A DNA stretch of 64,000 nucleotides. Source: an uncultured Erythrobacter sp. (GTDB lineage Bacteria; Pseudomonadota; Alphaproteobacteria; Sphingomonadales; Sphingomonadaceae). How positions within the stretch are numbered: the stretch's first letter is position 1; every line of letters begins with the position of its first letter. A model generated the notes under the pieces. It had not been told where the DNA came from and did no database searches. It was given only the letters and a program-made list of their open reading frames with translations. A program made the position numbers and the translations under genes. The DNA is taken from positions 620,001-684,000 of the forward strand of contig CANLVN010000001.1 of assembly GCA_947494705.1 (NCBI GenBank). The letters run 5' to 3'. Positions 42,462-52,676 of the stretch are shown one piece after another.

Positions 42462-42463
42462 GA

Positions 42464-42838
42464 TTACCGCTCTTCGCCGTCTTCGTAGCTTGCGTAAAGC
42501 AAGGCCGTCTTGAACAGCCGGAGCCCATAAATGACCGCGCCCACTGTCACCGGCGCCCAGAACGCGGCCTGCAACCACAGCGGCGGGCGCAGGGTGGCCT
42601 CGACGGCATAGGCCAGCATAATGAGGATAATCGCGATGAATGCCGTAAGCACTCCACCGAGCCGCCCGCCCCGCTCAAGGACGCCAAGGTCGAGGCCGCA
42701 TTGCGAACATTCGAGTGCCACGCGCGCAGGTGCCTCGAAAAGGGTCTTTTCCCCGCATCTGGGGCATAAACCCAAAAGGGCAGCCCGAAGAATTCCGGAC
42801 TGCCCTTTGGTTTTCTCAGGGCCGTGGCCCGAACCCAT
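42464..42838 (-). CDS. DUF983 zinc-ribbon membrane protein
   Basis: 124 residues: a zinc-ribbon-like CPRCG (about 25-29) and CSQCG (about 43-47) pair, then two hydrophobic helices. DUF983 genes usually stand, as here, between ctaE and SURF1 in alphaproteobacterial oxidase clusters, which implies a part in oxidase assembly; its activity is unknown. It overlaps the last base of ctaE. Confidence 0.9.
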   Translation of the reverse strand: MGSGHGPEKTKGQSGILRAALLGLCPRCGEKTLFEAPARVALECSQCGLDLGVLERGGRLGGVLTAFIAIILIMLAYAVEATLRPPLWLQAAFWAPVTVGAVIYGLRLFKTALLYASYEDGEER

Positions 42839-43713
42839 CAGTGGTATTCAGCGCCCCAGCCGCCCCAGACGTAAACAGCGGCGAACAGGAACAACCACAC
42901 CACGTCGACGAAGTGCCAGTACCATGCAGCCGCTTCGAAGCCGAAATGCTGACGCGGGGTGAAGTGGCCCTTATAGGCACGGAACAGGCACACAGCGAGG
43001 AAGATCGTGCCGACCAGCACGTGGAAACCGTGAAAGCCGGTCGCCATGTAGAAGGCGGAAGAATAGGTGTTGCCGCCAAAGACGAATGGCGCGACACTGT
43101 ATTCATAAGCCTGGATCGAGCTGAACAGGACGCCCAGTGCCACGGTGGCCCACAGACCCTGCTTGAGCCCTTCGCGGTCCCCATGGATCAGCGCGTGGTG
43201 CGCCCAAGTGACTGTCGTACCCGAGCAAAGCAGGATCAGCGTGTTGAGCAGTGGCAGGCTGAAGGGCGCGAGCACTTCCATGCCTTCGGGAATGAAGGAG
43301 CCTGTCGTGATCGTGTTGTCGCCGAGGAATTCGTTAGTCGTCGTACCGGCCGCTGCGTCATAGATGAGCGGATCGGGGAACAGAGCGAAATCGAAGAAGC
43401 TCCAGAACCAGCCGACAAAGAACATCACCTCCGATGCGATGAAAAGGATCATGCCATAGCGCATGTGAAGCTGGACAACAGGAGTGTGATCGCCGCGCTG
43501 GGCTTCGATCACGATATTCTTGAACCAGAAGAAGAAGGTCGCGATCAGACCGGCGAGGCCCGCCCACATCACGATCGATCCGGCGGCGCCGAAGGTTTCC
43601 GGGCGCAGATAAAAAATCAGCCCGGTTGTGAATGCGAGCGCCGAAAACGAGCCGATGAGCGGCCACGGATCCGGGTCCAGAATGTGATAGTCGTGGTTTA
43701 CATTACCAGCCAT
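42838..43713 (-). CDS. ctaE: Cytochrome c oxidase subunit III
   Basis: 291 residues with seven hydrophobic helices, including the conserved HYHILDPDPWPLIGS start, MLFIASEVMFFVGWFW and ATGFHGFHVLVGT. Subunit III stabilises the aa3 oxidase and its oxygen channel in the inner membrane. It follows ctaG by 42 bases in the cluster. Confidence 0.96.
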   Translation of the reverse strand: MAGNVNHDYHILDPDPWPLIGSFSALAFTTGLIFYLRPETFGAAGSIVMWAGLAGLIATFFFWFKNIVIEAQRGDHTPVVQLHMRYGMILFIASEVMFFVGWFWSFFDFALFPDPLIYDAAAGTTTNEFLGDNTITTGSFIPEGMEVLAPFSLPLLNTLILLCSGTTVTWAHHALIHGDREGLKQGLWATVALGVLFSSIQAYEYSVAPFVFGGNTYSSAFYMATGFHGFHVLVGTIFLAVCLFRAYKGHFTPRQHFGFEAAAWYWHFVDVVWLFLFAAVYVWGGWGAEYH

Positions 43714-43755
43714 GGTCGTCTTCCCGTCCCTGAGGTCGATTGCACGAGTGCGAGT

Positions 43756-44352
43756 TTATTGCGTGCGGTCGAGAGCACTCGATACGGGCTCTTTCGCGCG
43801 GTGAAAAGTGTAACTGAGCGTAATCTGTTCGATATCGCCGATAACCTCGTCCTCAAGGATCGCGGGATCGACGAAATAGAGTACCGGCATGTTGACTTCC
43901 TGGCCGGGCTCGAGCGTCTGCTCGGTGAAGCAGAAGCACTGGATCTTGTTGAAATACCTGCCCGCCTGCGCCGGTTCGACGTTGAAGGTAGCGGTGCCGG
44001 TGATTCGCTGCGACGTCGGGTTGCGTGCCATGTAGGTGGCGATGTCACGCTGGCCGATACGAACGGTGTCGGTCGATTGTGTGGGCTTGAACGCCCACGG
44101 CATGTCGCGCGCGGTCGACGCGTCAAAGCGGATCGAGATTTCGCGCAAGGGCGCATTCGCTGCCGCCGCATTCGCGTCCGCCTCGCTGGCGACCTGGGTC
44201 GTGCCGGCAAAACCGGTCACGCGGCAGAACAGGTCGTAGAGCGGCACGGCTGCATAGCCCATGCCAAGCATCAGCAGCGCACCAACGATCGCGAAGGCGC
44301 CCGTGCGCAGGTTGGCGCGGTCGATATCGGAACGCATGGTTGTGCTGCTCAT
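43756..44352 (-). CDS. ctaG: Cytochrome c oxidase assembly protein CtaG (Cox11)
   Basis: 198 residues from ATG 44352, with one N-terminal membrane helix and a periplasmic copper-delivery domain. The copper-binding pair is in FNKIQCFCFTEQTLEPG, followed by MPVLYFVDP. CtaG/Cox11 inserts CuB into subunit I. It starts 4 bases after the small coxF-like gene. Confidence 0.95.
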   Translation of the reverse strand: MSSTTMRSDIDRANLRTGAFAIVGALLMLGMGYAAVPLYDLFCRVTGFAGTTQVASEADANAAAANAPLREISIRFDASTARDMPWAFKPTQSTDTVRIGQRDIATYMARNPTSQRITGTATFNVEPAQAGRYFNKIQCFCFTEQTLEPGQEVNMPVLYFVDPAILEDEVIGDIEQITLSYTFHRAKEPVSSALDRTQ

Positions 44353-44356
44353 CGGG

Positions 44357-44482
44357 TCAGCCCCCGATCCGAGCGATCGTGATCGCATAGAACAGGACCG
44401 CGAAGAACAGCAGTGTCCCGCCAACCACGAGGTTGCGACTCTTGCGTCGACGCTTGAACTCGGTTTCTTCCTCGGGCGTCAT
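44357..44482 (-). CDS. coxF: Small CoxF-like membrane protein
   Basis: 41 residues: a charged start ([17 protein letters not shown]) and one membrane helix ([20 protein letters not shown]). Its position between ctaB and ctaG and its size match the coxF small gene of alphaproteobacterial oxidase clusters. The ATG overlaps the ctaB stop (ATGA). Easily missed because of its length. Confidence 0.8.
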   Translation of the reverse strand: MTPEEETEFKRRRKSRNLVVGGTLLFFAVLFYAITIARIGG

Positions 44483-45447
44483 GCAAGCACCCCTGCCCCG
44501 ATCAATCCGTTCGCGGCAAGCAAGCGGTCGGCAACCAGCGCGGCGAACAGGACGAAGAGGTAGTAGATCGAGAACTTGAACAGTCGGATTTCGGGCTGCA
44601 TGTCGCCGTCCTCGCCGCGATCGCGCAGACCTACGGGCAGCGCCAGAGCAAGGAACAGCGCCGAAAGAACGACCGCGACCGATCCGTAGACCCAGCTCGT
44701 TCCGCCGATCGCCCAGGGGGCGATGGTAACCGGGGCCAGCAGCACGGTGTAGGCAAGAATCTGGCGACGGGTTGAGCGTTCGCCCTTCACCACCGGCATC
44801 ATCGGGATGCCGACATTCGCATAGTCGGTCTTCACGAACAGAGCGAGCGCCCAGAAATGCGGGGGCGTCCACATGAAGATAATCGCAAACAGCAGCAGCG
44901 GCATGGCAGTAATTTCGCCGGTCACCGCGACCCAGCCGATCAGCGGCGGAAACGCGCCCGCGCCACCGCCAATGACGATGTTCTGCGGCGTGCGCGGCTT
45001 GAGCCACATCGTGTAGATCACCGCGTAGTAGATGATCGCACCGAACAGCAGCGCAGCAGCAAGCCAGCCGATAGCAACGCCGATCAGGCAGACCGACACT
45101 GCCGAAAGAAAGATACCGAAATCGCGCGCATCCTCGCGCCGCATCCGACCGCCGGGCAGCGGTCGGTTGGCGGTCCGCTTCATGCCCTTGTCGAGATCGG
45201 CTTCCCACCAGTGGTTGAGCGCCGCAGAGCCGCCCGCGCCCATCGCGATGGCGAGCACGGCGGTGAAGCCCAGCACCGGGTGGATGCTGCCAGGCGCTGC
45301 CAGAAGGCCGCAGATCGCAGTGAAGATCACCAGCGTCATCACGCGCGGCTTGGTCAGCGTGAAAAAGTCGCGCCACTCGGTCGGCAGCGTGGCTGCGACG
45401 GCGGCGGCGGCCTTTTCACCCGGAATGATGTCTGCGGTTTGGTTCAT
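44479..45447 (-). CDS. ctaB: Protoheme IX farnesyltransferase (haem O synthase)
   Basis: 322 residues with about nine hydrophobic helices. It adds a farnesyl group to haem B to make haem O, precursor of haem a. UbiA-superfamily Asp motifs are present: [20 protein letters not shown] in the first half and [12 protein letters not shown] in the second. [15 protein letters not shown] is typical. Begins 117 bases after the ctaD stop, past a strong hairpin. Confidence 0.95.
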   Translation of the reverse strand: MNQTADIIPGEKAAAAVAATLPTEWRDFFTLTKPRVMTLVIFTAICGLLAAPGSIHPVLGFTAVLAIAMGAGGSAALNHWWEADLDKGMKRTANRPLPGGRMRREDARDFGIFLSAVSVCLIGVAIGWLAAALLFGAIIYYAVIYTMWLKPRTPQNIVIGGGAGAFPPLIGWVAVTGEITAMPLLLFAIIFMWTPPHFWALALFVKTDYANVGIPMMPVVKGERSTRRQILAYTVLLAPVTIAPWAIGGTSWVYGSVAVVLSALFLALALPVGLRDRGEDGDMQPEIRLFKFSIYYLFVLFAALVADRLLAANGLIGAGVLA

Positions 45448-45535
45448 GTGCCTGTCTGTTGAAAGCCGACTGCTAAAGGCTTTCTTGCGAGGAGAGCGCA
45501 CCTCTCGGCGCGCCCCCCTTTGGTTTGATTGTCAC

Positions 45536-45553
45536 CCGCCCTTCACAGGGCGG
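45536..45553 (-). terminator. Compact stem-loop just after ctaD
   Basis: A perfect 7-bp stem CCGCCCT / AGGGCGG with a 4-base loop, 12 bases past the ctaD stop. There is no T-run. It could reduce read-through from ctaCD into ctaB, or protect the 3' end of a processed ctaCD message. Confidence 0.45.
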
Positions 45554-45564
45554 ATATTCCACCG

Positions 45565-47283
45565 TCAGGCCGTAGCCGGACGGTGATCGTGGTAGTCGTG
45601 ATGGTCCTCGATAACGGGGAGCGTTTCGAACTGGTGGAACGGCGGTGGCGAGGACAGCGTCCACTCCAGCGTCGTCGCGCCCGCGCCCCACGGGTTCGCC
45701 TCGGCCTTGCGACCAGCGATGAACGCGTAGGCAAGGTTGGCGAAGAAGATCAGTATCGAGGCGGCCATGATCATGTAGCCGATCGAGCTGACATTGTTCC
45801 AGTAGGCGAAGGCTTCCGGATAATCGGGAATGCGACGCGGCATACCGTTCATGCCCAGGAAGTGCTGCGGGAAGAAGATCACGTTCACGCCGACGAAGAA
45901 CACCCAGAAGTGCAGGTGCGACAGGAACTCGGAATGCATCCGCCCGCTCATCTTCGGGAACCAGTAATAGAACCCGGCGAACAGCGAGAACACGGCGCCC
46001 ATCGACAGCACGTAGTGGAAGTGAGCCACCACGTAATAGGTGTCGTGCAGGTTATCATCGATGCCGCCATTGGCGAGCACGACGCCAGTCACACCACCCA
46101 CGGTGAACAGGAAGATAAAGCCCAGCGCCCAGACCATCGGCGACTTGAACTCGAGGCTGCCGCCCCACATCGTCGCGATCCAGCTGAAGATCTTCACGCC
46201 AGTCGGCACGGCAATCACCATCGTCGCGGCGGTGAAGTACATCTTCGTGTTCACGTCGAGGCCGACCGTATACATGTGGTGGGCCCACACGATGAAGCCG
46301 ACGACACCGATCGCAACCATGGCATAGGCCATGCCGAGATATCCGAACACCGGCTTACGGCTGAAAGTCGCAACGATCTGCGAGATCATGCCGAAGCCCG
46401 GCAGGATCATGATGTAGACTTCAGGGTGACCGAAGAACCAGAACAGGTGCTGGTAAAGGACGGGATCGCCACCACCTGCCGGATCGAAGAAGGTCGTTCC
46501 GAAGTTACGGTCGGTGAGCAGCATCGTGATCGCAGCAGCCAGAACCGGCAGCGCAAGCAAGAGCAGGAAGGCGGTAACCAGAACCGACCACACGAACAGC
46601 GGCATCTTGTGCAGGGTCATGCCCGGTGCGCGCATGTTGAAGATGGTGGTGATGAAGTTGGTCGCCCCCAAGATCGAGCCAGCGCCCGCAAGGTGGAGCG
46701 AGAAGATCGCGAAGTCGACGGCAGGCCCGCTATTTCCCGTGGTCGAGAGAGGCGCATAGACCGTCCAGCCCACGCCCGCACCCAGCGCATCGGGACCGGT
46801 GCCGGGCATGAACAGCGACAGACACAGGCTGATGAAGCCGGCGACCGTCAGCCAGAACGAGACGTTGTTCATGCGCGGGAACGCCATGTCGGGCGCGCCG
46901 ATCATCAGCGGCACGAACCAGTTGCCGAAACCGCCGATCATCGCGGGCATGACCATGAAGAAGACCATGATGAGACCGTGGGCGGTGATGAACACGTTCC
47001 ACATGTGCAGGTTGGTGTTCTCGGTCGGGTTACCGCCGAAGAACTCGACCGCCGCACCCAGATACTGGATGCCCGGCTCAGCAAGCTCGGCGCGCATCAC
47101 GCCCGACATCGCACCGCCGATAACCCCGGCGAAGATCGCGAAGATCAGGTAGAGCGTGCCGATATCCTTGTGGTTGGTCGACATGAACCAGCGGGCAAAA
47201 AAGCCCGGCTTGTGGTCCGCGTGATCGTGATGATCACCGCCGTGCCCTGCGGTCGGTGCAAAATCGTCTGCGGTGGTGGCCAT
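45565..47283 (-). CDS. ctaD: Cytochrome c oxidase subunit I
   Basis: The catalytic subunit (572 residues, twelve hydrophobic helices) of an aa3-type terminal oxidase that reduces oxygen and pumps protons. The His-Tyr crosslink region is [20 protein letters not shown] and the CuB histidines are in [12 protein letters not shown]. The haem-binding [10 protein letters not shown] segment follows. Typical A-family proton-channel features are visible, including the Glu of HPEVY. It starts 60 bases after ctaC. Confidence 0.97.
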   Translation of the reverse strand: MATTADDFAPTAGHGGDHHDHADHKPGFFARWFMSTNHKDIGTLYLIFAIFAGVIGGAMSGVMRAELAEPGIQYLGAAVEFFGGNPTENTNLHMWNVFITAHGLIMVFFMVMPAMIGGFGNWFVPLMIGAPDMAFPRMNNVSFWLTVAGFISLCLSLFMPGTGPDALGAGVGWTVYAPLSTTGNSGPAVDFAIFSLHLAGAGSILGATNFITTIFNMRAPGMTLHKMPLFVWSVLVTAFLLLLALPVLAAAITMLLTDRNFGTTFFDPAGGGDPVLYQHLFWFFGHPEVYIMILPGFGMISQIVATFSRKPVFGYLGMAYAMVAIGVVGFIVWAHHMYTVGLDVNTKMYFTAATMVIAVPTGVKIFSWIATMWGGSLEFKSPMVWALGFIFLFTVGGVTGVVLANGGIDDNLHDTYYVVAHFHYVLSMGAVFSLFAGFYYWFPKMSGRMHSEFLSHLHFWVFFVGVNVIFFPQHFLGMNGMPRRIPDYPEAFAYWNNVSSIGYMIMAASILIFFANLAYAFIAGRKAEANPWGAGATTLEWTLSSPPPFHQFETLPVIEDHHDYHDHRPATA

Positions 47284-47343
47284 AGTCTTGCGTCTCTTCA
47301 GTTCAGATCAAATTCGTGTGTCGTCGGTCGGTCAGCTTAGCAG

Positions 47344-48399
47344 TTACGCAGCCGCTGCCTCTTCGGCTTCGTCTTCGGCTGCGCCTTCATCTGCGCCCGC
47401 TTCGTCGGTGGCTTCGGCCTCGGCCGGTTCAGCACCGGGCATCGTACCGCCCTGCGAGGCGACCCATGCTTCGAACTGAGCCATCGGAAGCGCTTCGACC
47501 GCGATCGGCATAAAGCCGTGACGCGCGCCGCAAAGCTCCGAGCACTGCCCGTAATAGACGCCCGGCTCTTCAATGATCAGCATCCGCTCATTCAAACGAC
47601 CGGGTACTGCATCCTGCTTGAACCACAGCGACGGGACCGCAAAGGAGTGGATGACGTCGGCAGCCGTGGTCTGGATACGCAGCGGCACACCGACAGGCAC
47701 GACCATGCGATTGTCGACCGCGAGCTTTGCGGGCTCGCCGTTGGCGATAGCGTCGGAATCGGAAAGCATGTTCGAGATGACCTCGACATCGTGGTCCGGA
47801 TATTCGTAACCCCAGTACCACTGATAGCCGACAGCCTTGATGGTCACGGCCTCTTCGGGCGGGGTTTCATACTGACGGGCCAGCAGCGTGATCGAGGGCA
47901 CCGCGATAATAACGAGAATGACGACCGGAACGATGGTCCAGATCACCTCAATCAGGGTGTTGTGCGTCGTCTGCGATGGGTCAGGATTCGCCCCGCGACG
48001 GAAACGCACGATCACGAAAAGGAGCAGTGCGAGCACGAACAGGCTGATGATGGTGATGACCGGCAGCAGGATGTAGTCGTGCATGCCGAGCGCATAAGCG
48101 CCGTCCTGCGTGTACTGGTCCTGGAAATGCATGCTCTTGAGCGCATCTTCTTCGAACGCGGTCGGCATACCCTTGCCATCGGTAGGGGCCATCGGCTCAT
48201 AAGCGCCAGCCGCGTCCACAGCGTCGGTTTCCCCCGCCGGAACTTCGCGCGGAGCCGCCTCGTCCGGGACGTCTGCACCCACCGTCGCTTGCGCGAATGC
48301 GGGCTGCGGCGCGGAAACCGCAATGCCGATCGCGAGCAAAGCCGCCATCAGCGCGAGAAATCCATACTTCATACGGTCCAAAGCCTGACCCATGTCCAT
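47344..48399 (-). CDS. ctaC: Cytochrome c oxidase subunit II
   Basis: 351 residues: a signal-like N-terminus (cleavage near QPAFA), two membrane helices, and a cupredoxin domain with the CuA site CSELCGARHGFM (about residue 290). It accepts electrons from cytochrome c. The last ~30 residues are an extra acidic Ala/Glu tail (AEATDEAGADEGAAEDEAEE). First gene of the oxidase cluster, with the shared promoter expected in the 230 bases facing pyrE. Confidence 0.96.
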   Translation of the reverse strand: MDMGQALDRMKYGFLALMAALLAIGIAVSAPQPAFAQATVGADVPDEAAPREVPAGETDAVDAAGAYEPMAPTDGKGMPTAFEEDALKSMHFQDQYTQDGAYALGMHDYILLPVITIISLFVLALLLFVIVRFRRGANPDPSQTTHNTLIEVIWTIVPVVILVIIAVPSITLLARQYETPPEEAVTIKAVGYQWYWGYEYPDHDVEVISNMLSDSDAIANGEPAKLAVDNRMVVPVGVPLRIQTTAADVIHSFAVPSLWFKQDAVPGRLNERMLIIEEPGVYYGQCSELCGARHGFMPIAVEALPMAQFEAWVASQGGTMPGAEPAEAEATDEAGADEGAAEDEAEEAAAA

Positions 48400-48631
48400 G
48401 CCTGTTCGATTCTTTCAGATCTGATCCCATTGAGCGCAAACGGCCATGGAGCATAGCCCCAACGCCCGATGCGCCTCTGACAGTGATGCCAGAATTGTGG
48501 CCCCCTTACCCATGCTTGCCCCATGCCTCAAGCGCTTCTAGGGAGAAAATTATGCAAGCGCGCATGTTGCCCGCGCAATCGCGGGGCACGGATGCGCGAT
48601 CTGGACCTGCTGGAAACGGAAAATTCCCCCG

Positions 48632-49237
48632 ATGAGCGACAACGTGAAAATCCCCCGGACCGTGGACGAGGTGCTGGCCGAATTTCGCGACAGCGGCGCC
48701 CTGCTCGAGGGGCATTTCAAACTCTCCTCCGGGCGTCATAGCGGACATTACCTGCAGTGCGCACGTGTGCTTATGGATCCGGCACGCGCTGGCCGGTTGG
48801 CGCAGGCGGTTGTGGAAAATATTCCCTCCGAAGTGGTCGAGAAAGTCGATGTTGTGGTTTCGCCCGCAATGGGTGGCATCATCATAGGCCACGAAGTCGC
48901 GCGGGTCTTGGGCAAGGATTCCCTCTTTCTCGAACGGCCCGAGGGCACGTTCCACCTGCGCCGCGGCTTTGCGCTGGAAGAGGGTGCGAAGGTGCTGATG
49001 GTGGAAGACGTGGTGACCACCGGCCTGTCGAGTCGCGAAGCCATCGAGGCGGTCGCGCGCGAAGGCGGCGAAGTGATCGCGGAATGCGCGCTCATCGACC
49101 GTAGTGAAGGCTCCGCCGATCTTGGCGTGCCCTTCTACCCGCTCGCTGCTTTCAATTTCCCCACCTATGCCGAAGACGACATCCCCGATGAATTGGCTCG
49201 CGTAGCTGTAACGAAACCGGGAAGCCGCAAGGAATAA
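48632..49237 (+). CDS. pyrE: Orotate phosphoribosyltransferase
   Basis: 201 residues. It joins orotate to PRPP to make OMP in pyrimidine synthesis. The PRPP-binding motif is VLMVEDVVTTGLSS, and the N-terminal GHFKLSSGRHSGHYLQ binds orotate. Divergent from ctaC; first gene of a rightward run leading to a serine hydrolase and pdxJ. Confidence 0.95.
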   Translation: MSDNVKIPRTVDEVLAEFRDSGALLEGHFKLSSGRHSGHYLQCARVLMDPARAGRLAQAVVENIPSEVVEKVDVVVSPAMGGIIIGHEVARVLGKDSLFLERPEGTFHLRRGFALEEGAKVLMVEDVVTTGLSSREAIEAVAREGGEVIAECALIDRSEGSADLGVPFYPLAAFNFPTYAEDDIPDELARVAVTKPGSRKE

Positions 49238-49246
49238 CTTCGCCAG

Positions 49247-50320
49247 ATGCTCCGACTCGCCCTTACCTGCACGCTTGTAGCTGTCGCCGCTCCAGCGAGC
49301 GCGCAAGACCTCGCGCACAAGACGCTTGCTTCGGTGATCGAGGAGTCGGGCTTCGAAGGCGATATCTCGATTGCGAACGGATCGGATCCGGCTCAGGGCT
49401 TCGTCCAATACGGGCTTATGCCGGAGGCCTATCGCGGCGGCGATGACGGCCTGACCTGGCGCTGGGCTTCGGTCACCAAGCAGATGGTGGCCATCCTCGT
49501 CATGCAGCAGGTCGAGCGAGGCGCAATCGACCTCGATATGCCGGTTTCCACCTACCTGCCCGGTTTCGCGAGCGCCAATGCAGGGACGGCGACGGTCCGA
49601 AATCTTCTGCAACACCGCGCAGGGCTGCCCAATCCCGACGCCAGCGAAGTCGATGCGAGCGGTTGGCCTGCATTCTATCGCGGAGATTTCACCGGCAGCC
49701 GCGATCCGGTCACCGGCTATTGCGCGGGGCCGGTGAAAGGCGAGGTGGGCGGCGACTGGTCGTACAACAATTGCGACTACATGGTTTTGGGCGCAGTCCT
49801 TGAAAAAGTGACGGGCCTGAGCTGGGACGCGCTCTTCATGCGTGACATTGCCGAGCCACTCGGCCTTGAGTTCGTCGGCGCCTATCCGGGCGAGGAACAT
49901 ACACGCTGGGGCCTGATCGATGGCCAGCGCGAAATCGAGATCGACCTTGCAAACTATGGCGCATCGGCGGGCCTTTATGGCAGTCTCGAAGATCTGCTCG
50001 CCATCGACACCGCCCTGATGCGCGGAGACCTGCTGGGCGAGGACGCGCTGGCCGAGATGTGGGAATCCGACCCCGCGCTGGGCTACATGGCTCTGGGACA
50101 GTGGGTGTTCGAGGCTCCCTTGAAAGGGTGCGAAGACCCGGTGCGTATCGTCGAACGGCGCGGAGAGATCGGCGCCGTACAGGTGCGCAACTTCATCCTG
50201 CCCGAAAAGCAGATCGCCGTGGTCGCCTTCTCGCAAGCCAAGCCGTTTGATTTCGGCGAATTGTGGACCGGAAACGGCTTTTCCTTCGACCTTCTCTCAA
50301 GCGCGGCGTGCCAATCATGA
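49247..50320 (+). CDS. Exported beta-lactamase-family serine hydrolase
   Basis: 357 residues with a signal peptide (to APASAQ). The penicillin-recognising fold is shown by the Ser-x-x-Lys motif in WASVTKQM and a Tyr-x-Asn motif in DWSYNNCDY. Relatives are esterases, D-aminopeptidases or beta-lactamase-like proteins (class C fold); no true antibiotic resistance can be inferred. It follows pyrE by 9 bases, and its stop overlaps the pdxJ ATG (ATGA). Confidence 0.88.
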   Translation: MLRLALTCTLVAVAAPASAQDLAHKTLASVIEESGFEGDISIANGSDPAQGFVQYGLMPEAYRGGDDGLTWRWASVTKQMVAILVMQQVERGAIDLDMPVSTYLPGFASANAGTATVRNLLQHRAGLPNPDASEVDASGWPAFYRGDFTGSRDPVTGYCAGPVKGEVGGDWSYNNCDYMVLGAVLEKVTGLSWDALFMRDIAEPLGLEFVGAYPGEEHTRWGLIDGQREIEIDLANYGASAGLYGSLEDLLAIDTALMRGDLLGEDALAEMWESDPALGYMALGQWVFEAPLKGCEDPVRIVERRGEIGAVQVRNFILPEKQIAVVAFSQAKPFDFGELWTGNGFSFDLLSSAACQS

Positions 50321-51060
50321 CCAACAGACTTCGCCTGGGCGTGAACATCGATCACGTCGCGACCATCCGCAATGCGCGCGGCGGCGACCACCCCGACCCG
50401 GTGCGCGCGGCCGAGATTGTCGCTGCGGTCGGCGGGGACGGCATCACCGCCCACCTGCGCGAAGATCGTCGCCATATTCGCGACGAGGACCTTGCACGCA
50501 TCCAGGACGCCACCGACCTGCCGCTTAACCTGGAGATGGCGGCGACCGAGGAAATGCTGGCCATCGCGCTGAAGCACAAGCCACATGCCGCCTGCATCGT
50601 GCCTGAAAAGCGCGAGGAGCGCACGACCGAGGGCGGGCTCGATGCGGCGGGGCTGCATAACTCGCTTGTTCCCATCGTCGACCGACTCAACGAGGCGGGC
50701 ATCCGCACTTCGCTTTTCATCGAAGCCGACGAGCGCCAACTGGACGCCGCCTTGCGCCTTTCCGCACGGGTGGTGGAGTTCCACACCGGCGAATATGCCC
50801 ACGCGATCATCGACGGTGATTCCGAACGCACCGCGAAGGAACTCCGCCGTATCACCGACATGGCCGCTCTCGCCGCGAAGAATGGCATCGAGCCGCATGC
50901 GGGTCACGGCCTGACCTTCGAGAACGTCCAGCCCATCGCCGCCATCCCGCAGATCGCCGAACTGAATATCGGTCACTATCTGATCGGCGAGGCGATCTTC
51001 AGTGGGCTCGAACCCGCGATCCGGCGCATGCGCGAGCTGATGGATGAGGCGCGAGGGTGA
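50317..51060 (+). CDS. pdxJ: Pyridoxine 5'-phosphate synthase PdxJ
   Basis: 247 residues. It condenses 1-deoxyxylulose 5-phosphate with 3-amino-2-oxopropyl phosphate to give PNP. Family marks are [18 protein letters not shown], the metal/phosphate loop [17 protein letters not shown], and [15 protein letters not shown] at the end. The ATG overlaps the hydrolase stop; the following small membrane gene overlaps its stop with a GTGA. Confidence 0.96.
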   Translation: MTNRLRLGVNIDHVATIRNARGGDHPDPVRAAEIVAAVGGDGITAHLREDRRHIRDEDLARIQDATDLPLNLEMAATEEMLAIALKHKPHAACIVPEKREERTTEGGLDAAGLHNSLVPIVDRLNEAGIRTSLFIEADERQLDAALRLSARVVEFHTGEYAHAIIDGDSERTAKELRRITDMAALAAKNGIEPHAGHGLTFENVQPIAAIPQIAELNIGHYLIGEAIFSGLEPAIRRMRELMDEARG

Positions 51061-51344
51061 GCGAGCAGCCCGAACTTCCTCCCCTCGCCCCGGCGCAGAA
51101 ATTGTGGGCGGGACTTGCCGCTCTGCTGTTCCTGATTGCAGTGGGCTTCCTCGGTTTCGCACTCAACACCGGCGTGTTGCGCGGCTTTGCCATCGGCTGG
51201 GTCGCACTGCAGATTTTTGGCTTTGTCGGCGCGCTCAAATTCGCCAAGGGCGATTTTGCGCATCCGCTCTTCAAATCGCAGGTCATGCTGCACATCATCG
51301 CGGTCGCGCTGCTGATCGCCGTTATCTTCAGGGCATTTCAATGA
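51057..51344 (+). CDS. Small membrane protein between pdxJ and acpS
   Basis: 95 residues, probably starting at a GTG overlapping the pdxJ stop (GTGA), with three hydrophobic segments. Its TGA overlaps the acpS ATG. Strict overlap at both ends suggests it is translated, and its place in the pdxJ-acpS-lepB operon may be conserved in relatives. No family or function recognised. Confidence 0.72.
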   Translation: MSEQPELPPLAPAQKLWAGLAALLFLIAVGFLGFALNTGVLRGFAIGWVALQIFGFVGALKFAKGDFAHPLFKSQVMLHIIAVALLIAVIFRAFQ

Positions 51345-51745
51345 TCATCGGCCTCGGTTCCGACCTGTGCAATATCGAGCGCATCGCCAATTCGCTCGAG
51401 CGGTTTGGCGAGCGGTTCGAGAACCGCGTTTTCACTGAGGTGGAGCGCGCCAAGGCACAGCGGCGGCCCTTCACCATCGCCGGCACCTACGCAAAGCGCT
51501 TCGCCGCCAAGGAAGCTTTCAGCAAGGCAGTCGGCACCGGCTTCAAGCGCGGTGTTTTCATGAAGGATATCGGCGTGGTGAACGCCCCCAGCGGCGCTCC
51601 CACACTCGCGCTCACCGGTGGGGCTGCAAAGCGGCTTGAAGAATTGACGCCGCCGGGCCATGAGGCGCACATTCATCTTACCCTCACCGACGATCACCCA
51701 TGGGCACAGGCCTTCGTGATAATCGAGGCTTTCCCAAAGACGTGA
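51341..51745 (+). CDS. acpS: Holo-[acyl-carrier-protein] synthase AcpS
   Basis: 134 residues. It transfers phosphopantetheine from CoA to acyl carrier protein. The two signatures are [13 protein letters not shown] (metal-binding Asp) and [16 protein letters not shown] (Lys/Glu). Part of the pdxJ - small membrane gene - acpS - lepB run, the usual alphaproteobacterial order; lepB starts 2 bases after its stop. Confidence 0.96.
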   Translation: MIIGLGSDLCNIERIANSLERFGERFENRVFTEVERAKAQRRPFTIAGTYAKRFAAKEAFSKAVGTGFKRGVFMKDIGVVNAPSGAPTLALTGGAAKRLEELTPPGHEAHIHLTLTDDHPWAQAFVIIEAFPKT

Positions 51746-51746
51746 C

Positions 51747-52658
51747 ATGAACAGCGACACCACCCCCTTGAACCAGTCCAGCACCCCTTCAGACACAGCG
51801 CCGAAATCAGAGGAGACCGACAAGGTCGACTGGTTCGCGGAATTTCGCGGGCTTGCCCTGATGCTGCTCGCGGTGCTGGCGTTCCACAGCTTCGTCGCCA
51901 AGCCGTTCTACATTCCGTCGACCTCGATGATGCCGACGCTGCATGTCGGCGACCGGTTGATTGTCAGTAAGTATCCGTATGGCTGGTCGTGGGCTTCAGC
52001 GAGCTTCCACCTTCTGCCGCGCGGCGAATGGCGCATCCTGCCCGAAACGCCCGAATATGGCGACATCGTCATCCCGGTCCATCCGACCCGTAACGAGGAT
52101 TACATCAAGCGCGTTGTCGGCCTGCCCGGCGACACGATCGAGGTCGTGGACGGGCGCTTGATCCTCAACGGAACCCCGGTAAAGCGCGAAGTCGTGCCCC
52201 CGGTGCGCATCCCGTTCGAACCGGATCTGATGTGCGAACAGGGTCCGTGCCTCACCAGTTTCGAGGATTATCGCGTGCGCGACGCAGATGGCACGCAGTG
52301 GTTTGAGCCTCCGACCTATCGCGAGACGCTGCCCAATGGTGCGACCTATCTGATCATCGACCACCGCGATCAATATCTCGACAATTTCGGTCCCTACACC
52401 GTGCCCGATGGCAACGTGTTCCTGATGGGCGACAACCGCGACGAGAGCGCGGACAGCCGCGCGTCCGCAGCCGAGCGTGGGCTTGGCTATGGCGTACCAC
52501 TCGAAAATGTCGGTGGCCGCGCAGAGTTCATTACCTTCTCGCTCGACGGATCGGCGACGTGGAATCCGCTGACCTGGTGGTCGGCTTTGCGCGGTGAACG
52601 GGCATGGACCACCCTGCGCCCGGCCATCGCCGAACAACAGCCCGCTTCGGCCGAATAG
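51747..52658 (+). CDS. lepB: Signal peptidase I
   Basis: 303 residues with one membrane helix (GLALMLLAVLAFHSFVAKPF), the catalytic Ser in IPSTSMMPTL, the Lys in DYIKRVVGLPGD, and the box E motif FLMGDNRDESADSR. It cleaves signal peptides of exported proteins at the outer face of the inner membrane, including those of the many exported proteins in this window. Confidence 0.96.
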   Translation: MNSDTTPLNQSSTPSDTAPKSEETDKVDWFAEFRGLALMLLAVLAFHSFVAKPFYIPSTSMMPTLHVGDRLIVSKYPYGWSWASASFHLLPRGEWRILPETPEYGDIVIPVHPTRNEDYIKRVVGLPGDTIEVVDGRLILNGTPVKREVVPPVRIPFEPDLMCEQGPCLTSFEDYRVRDADGTQWFEPPTYRETLPNGATYLIIDHRDQYLDNFGPYTVPDGNVFLMGDNRDESADSRASAAERGLGYGVPLENVGGRAEFITFSLDGSATWNPLTWWSALRGERAWTTLRPAIAEQQPASAE

Positions 52659-52676
52659 GACAGGACCACCCGCCTC

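Noticed and set aside
42715..44382. A 555-codon open frame opposite ctaE and ctaG
   Set aside because: It overlaps several recognisable oxidase genes on the other strand and has no family-like sequence.
45529..47340. A 603-codon open frame opposite ctaD
   Set aside because: Antisense to subunit I and made of charged low-complexity residues; an artefact of codon composition.
49247..50320. Beta-lactamase conferring antibiotic resistance
   Set aside because: The fold motifs are shared by many esterases and peptidases, and nothing in the sequence or neighbourhood points to antibiotic hydrolysis.
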